A DNA stretch of 26,475 nt from Isoetes engelmannii (Eukaryota; Streptophyta; Lycopodiopsida; Isoetales; Isoetaceae). Below the pieces are notes generated by a model. That model was not told the origin of the DNA. It was given only the letters and a program-made list of their open reading frames with translations, and did no database searches. The position numbers were made by a program, and so were the translations under genes. The stretch covers positions 1-26,475 of the forward strand of contig JAANSK020117793.1 of assembly GCA_011763485.2 (NCBI GenBank), given 5' to 3'. This document shows, one piece after another, positions 10,501 to 22,500 of this stretch. Position 1 is the stretch's first letter; each line of letters starts with the position of its first letter.

Positions 10501-13500
10501 AGGAGCTTCTGAAGATTTTTGTGCAGGTCTGGATCAACATCCTTCAAATCTTCCATCTCTGGTGCTATACCCATTAACTTCTTATAAACGACCTGAAAAT
10601 TTTAATTTTCTTTAGAAAAGGAATAGACATGAAGCAATATTGCAAGGAAGCATTTTATGGTAATATAACTTTCTCTGACGAGATTCATCCTTTCAGCACC
10701 GAAGCTAAAAGAAAGATGATGCAACGGTCCCTTACAGAAGAATAAGTACTGTTTGAAACATTTCAAGCTGACATGAGTGTTGATGCATGTCATCGTTTCA
10801 GATCGCCGACAAAATGAATGCTAATCCTATAAATGTGAGTTAATTGAGTTGGAACATCTCCTTAAAAATTATCCCAATTTATCGAGGCCTTTACCCCTAA
10901 CTTTGATATATATAATGGATCACACTAGGACAAAGCATTTGAATGTCTTGTAGCGCAAAGGTTATTTTATTTCATGATTCTAAGTGTAACATTCCTTAAC
11001 CATCTGAGCCGAACCAACTGGCCAAAAGCATCAGGATGTTTATGGGGAATCCATCCCACCCTCTTATGGTAGTATGAACACCACATAAGCACATTGTTAG
11101 GATCCTCTCGAGTTGGTCCCTATGGGTCTGATACACTAAGCGTGCCTTGCCCAAATAACAGATTGAAATCAAGAGACTGATATTTTCTTTGGGGGTTGAC
11201 TCAAGAGCAGAAGAAATTATTGTTATGCCTCGCAGATGGGCAACTGTACTAGAAAATAAACAGTTTTCATATGCTAAATAGCTGGGCTTTTCAAAGAGCA
11301 AAATTGTTGACCGGCATCTGAACTAAAACCGTTAAGTAAAGGCAAACCGCACAGGAGGAAAGTGAACATCAAGGATCGTGTCATTGTAGATTGCCAAGCC
11401 CAAAATGATTCCAACCTGATAACAATAAGACCAACTATTAGTACAACGTGCCTAAGCTTGCATAAAATTGTAAGCTACCAGTTGGAACTCGAGTTCTGAT
11501 TCCATGGAATTAGGATTGATCCAAAATCTTCGAGATTCTTCATTATAGGTAAACATTCCTGTCAATTGTCATATGGTAAGTTTATATATGCTTAGTATGA
11601 AGTTAAAATGATGAAGAAACAATATTATAAACACAGTGAGTTAATGGATCGGTCGCATTCGCAATGATGCTAAGAATGTCACGAATGTGCCTTTTCTTGG
11701 GAGACGTTTGGCAGTGAGACGTGCATATCATACATATAATCAGAAACTAAGAATAATTCTCATTCTTAATGTATCATGACTTTTTTTGGGAGAAGTTTGG
11801 CAGCGAGATGTGCACATCATACATATAATCAGAAACTAAGAATAACTCTCATTCTTAACATATAGAAAGTTTATATATGCCAGACTGCATGCTTAATATG
11901 AAGCTAAATGTTCAAAAAAAGTAGTATAACACAGTGCTTGTTAATGGATCAGTCGCATTAGCAATGATGCTTAAAATGTCATGAATGTGCCTTTTTCCAG
12001 GAGAAGTTTGCAACGAGATGTGACTGTCTTCCCGTTCCACATGGTTGATTCCTCATCCCAAAACCAGAAGAAAATCGTTTTTTCTGGTATGTAATTAAAT
12101 CAGAAGCAGGAGGCATGGAAATATGTTCCGCGTAACATACACGTTAGAAGGCAGCTAAGTTCTTTTGCAAATAAATTGGACAAAACGTTTGTTTCAAGGG
12201 TGAGAATGCCAGCAGGGCCTTTAAATGTTAAGAATGGGAACTATTCTTAATTTCTAATTTTATGTATGGTATGTATATTTGATTGGTTCAAGCTGCAAAG
12301 AGAAACTGATGTTCCATATTCCATGTTTATGGACTAATTCAAGAACCATTTGTAAGAATGGCACTGAACTGTGCATAAAATATTTGCCCCATCTAAAATA
12401 GCTAGCAGTTTAAGCAATACACTGAGACCAAAAAGTACCATAATTGACATCAAAAAGGTCACGGACTAAGAGCTGAAAAAATTCTTTTGTGACTCCACCT
12501 TCATCTATCCCAGCCTCTCCCTCAAAAATTACCTTCAATAAAATTAAGCATAACAAAGTCATTAAAGCTTCCGGAGCAAATCATAATAGGATAAAAACAG
12601 AACATAACGTACCTTCAAAGGCTTTTTCAAATCGTACACATGGTCTATCAGTTGTTTTAAGCTGTCGCCAACTAATGTCTCTCGCCTCACCTAAATGACA
12701 AAGGAAATAACTTGGCCCTTGAAACTGAGAGTAAAGATGTGGCACACTTTTCATTGACAGTTCAAGGCCCGGGCTTATTATATGCAGAACTGCATAACCA
12801 TTTATGGTAGGCAGTCCTATTAAGATAACAATTTTTAACAGAAAATGGTTGCACTGCCTATATATGCAGAAATGTACAAGAATGATTGGCTGGCTTGTAA
12901 CTCCCCGTTGTGTAATGTTTTTTTCTATAAATAATAAAATGTTAAATGATTGGGTCATGGAAAAATAGGACATTTCTGCGTTTTATAATGTGTTGGTCTA
13001 TATGGTGCCCTGTGCTATGTGTGTTATTTAAGGTTGTTCGCTTCCGGAGACTTGAGAAACCAAGTTCCGTGCCTGATGTCTTTTTTTCTTCATGGAACAT
13101 TCAATTTCTGGTGCTTTGAATATTTATTTTGGGATTTTCATGCAATTTCCTTAACTAAATTGCTGAACATCCTCCCTGTGTTCGTAGAATGTTTTCCCTA
13201 AATTGTTACAAACATGTTTTTGGCAGTTTGTTAGATATTCTGAAAACCTAAATATACGCGTTTTCCTTTTGAAATCGCTGCTTGTGTTTTTCTATCACCG
13301 GTTTTTTTATTCTTTTGGAAACTGCTCCTTTACTCCCCATAGGTTTTTATGGGTCTTCCTTCACACTATCTTGCTGCTCTGGGCCATCCTAAGCAGAGAA
13401 AAATAAAGCTATCTTGCTTGTCATGCTCCCAATTTCTTTAAGAACGTTCTTTCAATTTGAGAAAATAATGAACAGGGTCAAACATTTCTGGTCATAATAC

Positions 13501-16500
13501 TTCATGAGGGCATACAAAAATAAAATGCTACTCAGACTCAATCTAGTCTAGATCACACAAAGGACATTTCCCTTCCTTTGATTAATATGCTTAGTCCTTA
13601 CAATCTCGATCTCCTATGGCGAATAAACACTCTAAATTGCCCCATTGAAAATCTTAAATTGCTTAGGGGGAAGGGAAGAAGATGCAAAAGTGAATTTCCG
13701 GCCACCGAGATTTATACATACACAGCACCAAAATCAAGGAGAGTCTGGCCAAGAGGTCAAGCCAACTTTGTAGCACAGATAATAGTCTGAAATCTGCAGG
13801 TTTATGAAAGAACAAGGGTTTATTTTAGGTGGTGATCCTATGCTTGTTATATAATTTTGAATTTTGAGATTTGAAGGTGAATACACTGGATGGAAAGATC
13901 ACTGATGCTAGAGTACGACGGGGCTAGGCTGTAAGGATCTTGGTGGAAGAGGCAACCAATTCATCCTGTGATGGCAGAAATACTCTACTGGTTTCAGTTG
14001 CAGATGGTCATGGGAGAAATCTTCTTATTTGGAATAGATTCTCATTGAAAATGTCTGAAAAGAATTACTGTAGTGCAAGAAAAGGATTGCCGTAGTGCAA
14101 GAAGGATTGCTGTTGTTAGCATACTAGAGCTATGAAAGTTATATCATTATGTCAAACATCTGGTGCTACAACAAAGGGAGAGCAGGTGCTGCTTTGAAAT
14201 GTCAGCAAATGAAATAATTGCCACCGAATGGTTTCAATGCAGCATAGTAACATAGTCCCAGGGAGAAGTTTAATCCCAGGAAGAAGCATATGAAATTTGG
14301 ATGAATACAGATTTTGGATTGTAGAGGTATATGCTGTGCAGGTATCTCACACATCTAACCAGGGAGAGGGTTCGGATATAGAACCTACATATGTGACATG
14401 CACATTTATACAGCTGGCACCAGGGAGAGTTTGAAGTTTAGAAGCAATATGAAGTTTAATCCCAGGGAGAAGCATATGAAATTTGGATGAATACAGATTT
14501 TGGATTGTAGATGTATATGCTGTGCAGGTATCTCACATATCTAGCCAGGGAGGATGTCAAACCTACATATGTGACATGTACATTTATACAGCTGGCACCA
14601 TGTGCCTATATATCTGTAGCATTCTCATTTACATACTTGGGACAGTTTGTCCTCTCTTCCTCTTCTCTGGATGTTCTATCTCATTGATGATTCACATCAA
14701 CAGTATTCAAACTTAGAACATAAACAGAACAAATGTAAGAAAAAGGTGAAACTTCTAATTTGCCAAGAGACTCATCACGAGTCTAAATTTTGCTTAAATC
14801 GTGTGCATGCATGTCTTAAAGTAATAACCATCTGTGCAAATCGCAGATTGTGCAGCTTGGCAGTATACCAGATGATCAGCTGACTTCACAAGAAATGATT
14901 GATCAGATAGTTTTTTAAGTCACGTATGATGAAAATGTGCATATGCCTGCTGTGCACACCTGAGTGATGATGTCACATGCAGAGAGGCATTGTGGGTGAC
15001 ATGGCGTATATAAGCCAAAATCGTTCAAGTTAGAGTTCAGTTTTTCTCTCAGAGGCTTTCCGTAGATTCCTTTAGCGTCTTCTAGCTGACTCGAGCATTT
15101 TGTATTTCCTTTTTCATTCCGTCTACAACCCAAAATGGCTTCAATGTATCAGAGCACGGGTCAAAATGACCGATAGTGCAAAAGTTTCGGCAATCTAATG
15201 CTATTTTGGAGTTAAAAGGCTTTTGAAGGTTTTTGCGAATCTAACGGCAGGAACGGATTTGCCTTCGCATTCTCTGGCGAGTATTCCAATCCAATCAGAT
15301 TTTCCTTCGCATTCTCTGGCGAGTATTCCAATCCAATCAGAGAAATCCTCTGTAGAAATCTTGCGGAAGGCAAGATCACCTATCTGGAATCTCACAATTT
15401 CGTCCCAGAGCTGTCAAATTCGTGGAGATTTGCATTCTTCATGCCGATTTTGTCCTAGATCAACTGCAGATCTATCCATCACCTATTATTTTCATCCTTC
15501 CTTTATTGCCTGTTTTCTTTTCTCTGGACTTAAGAGTTTATTCTCTCTGTTCTATATGGCTGCTCTACATTCGTAGAAATTCATTACTCATGATTTGCTC
15601 AATGGAGACAATTATTATATATGGTATGATAATTTTGAGATATTGAGCAGTATCTCCAAGATAAAGCCAAGAAATCAGCAGATAAAGTTTCCTCCATTTC
15701 AACATCTTTATCTCCATCTGCTCTGTCATCATCTTTACCATCAGATCATTTAAAAGCTCTTGCAGCTAGTCTTTCCAATCTTTCTATTGATCAACTTGAA
15801 ACTCAGTTGCTCCGTAGTGTGGCTTAGAAATTTTCAGATGCATGGTTACCAGACTCGGGTGCTGCAAAGCATTTTTCCAGCAAAGAAGAATTGTTTAATC
15901 AACTTAAACTCATGCATCTGCTAGAGTTCAAATGGCAGATTACCAAGCCAATGCCGTCTTAGGTAGGGCTGTCTTTTGGGGCATGTGCCGTGTTATGATG
16001 AAAACGGGAGAAACACCTGTATGCACCATTCTCTGTTCATTCTGCTCTGATCCACGCTTATGGCGCGTTCAGAGGCATGGTGTGCCATTAACATGGATGG
16101 CTCCCTGCTCAGGTGTCCCGAGGTGTGCCAACCCGGACGGGTGAGGACACGCCAAAAGAACTTATGTCTATAAGGTGGGGGAGTAGTCATATCCATTGGA
16201 GATGGCGGCTATACGTAGATATATATATTCAAATGGCAGATGGAAACCTTGTTAAATCTAAAAGTATAGTTGCTGTTTTCCTTGAACATGATGGAACACC
16301 TTACACTCAAGATTGATGATGTTATATGATGTTATTCTTGTACCTGACCTTCTCGCCAATTCACTAAGTGTCTCATAATTTGATAGAGAAATGGGCTGTT
16401 TTCTTCACTGACGTGAGGTAACATGTCATGAGGAATAATACGTTGCATTACAGTTTCAACGCCCTATTGCTCAAGGCAAACTCCATGATGTCGGTCGGTA

Positions 16501-19500
16501 CTATCTTAGTGCTAAATCCTCCTTAGCATCCACCGCTTCCTCTTTTGTTGCAGCTGTACCTAAGACACCAGAACAATTACGGCGTGCTCGTTTTGGACAT
16601 CTACACAGGATGCATTGCACATTGCCTCCACGTTAAAAATGGTTGATGGCTTACCTTAGCTTGGGCCACAACATGCTGATTGTACTGCATGCAGACTTGG
16701 GAAACAACTTCCAGCACCTTATCCTTCTCTTGCTACATGCCAATCAAATCTCTTGGTGGCAGCAGGTACTTCTTACTCTTTATTGATGATTACAGCAGAT
16801 ACACATGGGTATATTGCGTTAAACTTAAATCTGAAGCTTTCCTTAATACATTCAAATGTTTCAGTACATTGGTCGAAAATCAGTTCTCTACCACCATCAA
16901 AGCCCGCAAAACAGATAATGCAGGCAAATATCTTTCCCAAGAGTTTCAAGGTTATGTTGATGCCAAAGGAACGTATGCAACTAATATTACCCTAAGTTCA
17001 TGCACAAAATGGTGTTGCTGAGCGCAAAAATACGACACTTCGAGTTGCGAGATGCATGCAGAAACACAGCAGTTACCAACCACTTTTTGAGGAGAAGCCA
17101 TCACAACAGCAGCATACTTGACCAATCGTTCAAATCTTTGAAGCTCAAAACTCCATTTCAAGCTCTTCAAGGAGTCAAGCCAGATATTTCTCATTTGAAA
17201 ATCTTGGTTGTCTTGCATACACCACAATTCCAGCTGAAATTCTTAAAAAACAGGTCAAACTCCTCGGTCTAGAAAAGTTTTCGCCTCACGGAGCATGGCT
17301 TTTATTGAAGACACTGTCTACTCAGCTGATTTGTATGAGGCACCAACTGAAGCTTATGATCAAATTACAAAATCATTTTACCTACGGACCTATCGTTCCA
17401 ACTTCAAGTTCGCTACCTACTACTGCTACTGCTACCGTTTCCACTTCAGCTCCAATTTCTGTCTTACCCCTTCCTTCTCTTTCTACCACTATCATAAGCC
17501 CTTTTAACACGTCAACCTCACCTCCTCACACAAATCCATCATTCCATTCTTCGATTCCTATCTGCTCAGCTTTTAGAATCAAATCCCCTCGTTTGTTTTC
17601 ATATGTTTCTAGATAGTTGACATATGGATAGCTTTCAGCTTTCCTTGGATATGACGGCATCATAGTTTTAAGTGTCCTGACATATCGACCTATTCCTTTT
17701 CTGCATAGTTTCCAGCCAAGACTTCCACATATGCAACAAAATCTAAGATACGTGGCAGAACAGAACATTTTGATCACAAAAAAAATAACAATGTCCTGGC
17801 AGAAAACATACCGAAAGAACCAGAAACGGGCTTTCATGGACATTTCCAAACAAATGCTCAACAACTGCGTGCTTCACCATCTCCTGCTTTTGCAAATTTG
17901 CTTGCACCTATATGCATATGCTTCTTTAGCAGGTATTTTGAAGAGCACAACTCTTATAAAAAATCACCTGCAAGATTGATGCTTTTGCCTCGGGAGTCAG
18001 TAAGAAAGGAACCTGTATTACGAAGAATTTAATATCCACAACAATCTGTTAAGTTTTACTTGTCCTAACCAAATGAAAGGCATGAAAGTACGATTAGAAG
18101 AAACCTGGCAAAATGAGGTTATTGCCTGTGGGTCTTTGTTCTGTAGCCACTTAATAAATTCATCCTGCAGATAATATAGCACTTCATCCCCTGCCCATTA
18201 AATAAATATAGTGCAAATAATAGCTAGCTTCTCAATTGATAAACCGAATTTAAATTTTAAAACTTTTAGAAGTTGCATGGCTAAGGTAATGTGATAAAAC
18301 GAGTTAACTCTTCATAATTTGAACTTAAATCCCTTGTTTACAATTTATACCAGGATCCATTACGCTCACGTATATGGATAGGTACATCAATTCGAAAAAC
18401 ACACAAGAAGCAGCAAGCATCCACGTTTATAATATATGTCTTATCTGTTTCACAATATCATCACTGTATATACAACTACTCATCAGAATAATCAGAGTGG
18501 TGAGATGTTAACTCAATAATGAATAGCAATATGAGAATTGACCACTACTAAGGATATCCACTCCTATGATTTTTGACAATCCTAAGCAGAAGATGGAAGG
18601 ATAGCCTGTGAAATGTACTCTTGGGAATTACTTTTTAGGTGCCTATCACGTCTAGGGAATACAACTTCCAAGATAATATGTTGTGACATTGGGTAAGTCA
18701 CATGCACATGTAGCCAAGGTCGAAGAGTTAAAGGGTTAAAGTCAGACCAAGAGTAAACGGTTAAAGTGGGTAAAGCCCATGTTTTTTATAGGTCGTGTCA
18801 CCCCTTTGACGATTATATATATGTATACACATTATGATCCCAAGCTCTTTCATACAAAATAAAAATAGCTTACCTGCAAATCTGCATTTTCACTAATCGA
18901 TGCATTGTAGAAACTTGAGTCAGGAACAAGGTTGACTTTTTTATTGGCTTTATACAATGAAATAAGGACCTTCAAAATGCAGAAACACCCTAGTCAACAA
19001 CTAAGCACGGACCATGCCTCTTAAGACATCAATAATGCCATAATACTTTTACTGCTGCTACTATATCTTCAGGAATTGGCCTTCTACCCAAAAGATGTTT
19101 CCTACAAAGTAAAGCCGATGGATATCGTTCAAATAAAACAAACAAGATGAAACCAGTAAGTTTACATTGCAAATTACCTGTTAGTTATGAATCTTTGGAC
19201 TCCTCTAACAAACCGGCCCTCAAAGACATCTTTTGGATATAATTTCAACCATTCTTCAATTGTCTGCAAAATAAAATACACGTTAAATATCATCGGTGTT
19301 CAGATGTGTTTTCTATTGTGTCAACTGGCTTAAGAAAATATTAAATTAAACTTTACTAAGCAGAACAGTTTTGTATGCAGATTGAAAAGAATGCATCATT
19401 CCCTTTTTGGGCCAAAATGTTTTTACCATTACATAACGAAACAAAAGCCCCCTGCATATCCCCATTGTTTGGGTAACAAAATGAACACCATTAAGTATAT

Positions 19501-22500
19501 CTATACCAGACCTTATAGTATGCCATAAATTTTGCTACACAGCACCCAACTTGTGGGAGCAAAACCCCAAACGAGGTTCACCATTTACGGCCCAGATACA
19601 GGCACAACTCATCCAACAACTTTCCATGTCCAGCGACGCTTCATGTGAATATGTAGCACAACAATTTAAGGCAAGAATGTATAATTGTACGCACATCTGT
19701 TGAGTGAAGGGGACAAACTAGCACAAACATGCAAGGAGGAGACAAGATAATAACGTGCAGGGAGGGGAAGTCTTTTGAGTCTAATAATTTATATGAATTA
19801 ATGATATAGTATATAGATCAACATTAACATTACTAATGTCCCTATAACATAGACGTTTACTACTTAACCTCAAAACTTAATAACTTCTAAAAACTCATAT
19901 TTATATGGAGAAACGTGTAACTTTTCTGATGTCCCTATAACATAGAATTCAATACTTAACCTCAAAAGTTAATGAATTTAATAACTTTATATTACTTCCC
20001 ATTACTTCCCAACATTTACGAAATTTGTATGGCCCTCAGTAGAATAACTAAGAAATCTTTCTTCCTTACTTTCTTTTGCTGTTTATATCTATATTGAGTT
20101 CCAAGAAATAAATTGGACATAATTCACCTCCTTAGCATGCGCAGTCATTTTTCCAAAGATCGAAAAGAGATGCATAGAAACTGAATCCCCAAGCCTGGAA
20201 TAGAGAATAATGTTAGCAGCAGAAACATGTGATCCAAATTTGTAAAGAATGACAACCACATTTGCAATGCAGATGCATAAATCCATCCTGGGCAGCTATG
20301 TTCAACCCAAGGACAAGCATAAAAGGCATATGTAAAGAACACAAGGCCTCACTCGAACTTCAGGCATAGACAGCGGCAGACCCATAGGATCTATGAAACC
20401 ATACATATACAGCGATTAAAAACCTACAAGGATGGCATGCGCTCCTAGCCAGTTATTTCCTAGAAACATGTTCCATTCACCATCCTGATCCCTCTAAAAT
20501 AATAAGTCGACTTTGGCACATTTTACTTTCTTTCAAGCCTTCGGGCTGCTTGTGCCTTTTGAGTTGTATTCTCTTAAAAGCCACTAATGTTGCTTCCTTA
20601 ATATCTGCAGATTTCCTTCCTTTTACGAGCCATCCTCCATTACATAATCTCCCTGTTGTAACTCTTCACTAGCAGGATAATATGATATCTCTGCTTGCTT
20701 TGGACCTTTTGGGCTGCTAATACCTTTTTCTTCAAGAATGCTCCTCCATTTCTGAGCAAATCTCCAGCTCAATAAAATTGCACATTGTTCGAAAGGTCAA
20801 TATTTAACTTGGTTTTACAATAAAGAGCTGAAACATTCTAATTCTCTTCATAGAATTTTCTCTTGGCTCCAGGGAAAGTTGATTATCTGCTGCCCAGACA
20901 GTTTCAGCTTAGGGGCTGCTAAACCGTACTAAAATGGTGGGATCTTATCCATGGAACGTGGAAAAGAGAATCCTTGCCTATTTAGAAGGCATAGTCCATA
21001 AGGTCATATTCTATAACAGGCCTGATATATATCTCTTTGGAATCGTACATCGATGCAGACTTGCCTACAGATGATTTGGATCAGAGAAAATTTATTGCAA
21101 GGTATATTTAGAAAACTTGATGTCATGAGATTAGATCCATGACCTGGAATTTGTTAAGAGTTTGTACATTGGAAACTGAACTAATTGACTTATAACAATA
21201 CATATTGCGCTCTTCATCATGATATAATGACTTTTTTCCACAGACTTCCTTAGCATCTATCTTTTCTCTACTCTAATGCTTTGTTTCCAGGCACTATCAA
21301 AATTTACCCTAACAGAATTGTCGAAAGAGTTTCACTTCTATTAAAATATGTCATCAACTGAACTGAATGGAAGCTCACCCTTTCTCGCCTGTAAGAGGGC
21401 TTTGAAATCCAATCAATAATGCCTGAAAAACCAGTGTGTATATTATTATAGTAATCGATTGAAATGAAACAAGATTTAATGATTTGATACTTCTGTACAC
21501 CAGTGTCCTATGTCTCAATTAGGCCAAAACATTATATGTCTGGAGAGAACCCTGAATGTGCCAATTCATTCCTTCAATTGCCAATAAACGTAAATCAAGA
21601 GTCTAAAATACCTGTATCCACAAAGATTGTGGTAGTCTGTTCATGTGTTTCTCAATTCCATTATACAACCGAACAAGTGAAGTGCCAAGCTTCCCAACCA
21701 CCTGATAATTAATATCCAAAATGAGTCATATTTTAAATACAAATCTCAAAAAACTAATGCCCAGTTAATATACTAAGCTAGCCATTATATTGGCACGGTG
21801 TCAGCATTTGGCATCTTTTGTTTCCTGTGACTTATAAAAAGACTGCTTGTGGAATTATCTGATTGTTTCATTGGAAGTCACTAATGCGACTCCTTTACTA
21901 TTGTGAAATTTCCTTTTATTTGGGAGACATCAATTAGTCATCCAGTACAGATTTACTGCGACTCTCCATTAACAGAGATTTCCTTAGGCCTCTTGGGCTG
22001 ATGATTCCCTCCAAGCTTTAGGGACGTTCCTTCATTTTTGAGCAAGTTCATGAATAATGCCTACTGCTCTCCTGCAAAAATTCTCTCTCGGAGGAAAACT
22101 CTGTGATATATGGAACCAGGTGTTTGAGACATAAATATGCTACAAGCCTGCTGCAGGATCAGTCCTGAATCAGATGCTACCAAGTTGTATTGAAAAGGAG
22201 TTGTTCTATCAAAGCCTAGAGAATGAAGCAATTTAACTGTTTGTGAAAACAAGCATGTCTTACCCTGATTGGCGGATTCATAACTTGGTAGCACAAATGT
22301 GTAATTCTATAGATGTGAACAAGATTAATTTAACAGTACGTACTTCTAGATTATTACTGCACGCCTTTCCCATTGCAGCCAAAACATTTACAGGCTCCCA
22401 ACTTATGCCCAGCAAGTTACCAACGTTGGCACCGTACTAGTAAATACATATGTACGTGCCACTTTTGACGTAATATGAATCGTCTCTCTGTCTCCCTTTC

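Larger units (their letters stand above)
14900..17640 (+). mobile_element. Broken Copia (Ty1) LTR retroelement
   Basis: The element lies in the 5.1-kb HECT intron, opposite to the gene. Recognisable parts in order are: an LTR-type TATA box (gtatataag, 15,005-15,013), a primer-binding site like that for initiator tRNA-Met (tgtatcagagc, 15,145-15,155), gag-like sequence to about 15,830, the protease D-S-G-A (from 15,852), the pre-integrase and integrase region (about 16,550-17,240, with [16 protein letters not shown]) and a Ser/Pro-rich linker (17,390-17,620). It is heavily broken, probably at more than ten places. No LTR pair is available for dating, so it is judged old. It holds a further insertion at 15,941-16,227. 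Confidence 0.88.

Noticed and set aside
13019-13406. Two plus-strand ORFs rich in Phe and Leu, membrane-protein-like
   Set aside because: The composition follows from T-rich intron DNA on this strand; there is no conserved motif and no splice context.
15993-16196. 67-codon minus-strand ORF inside the insertion
   Set aside because: Low-complexity peptide without a motif; GC-rich inserts give such frames by chance.
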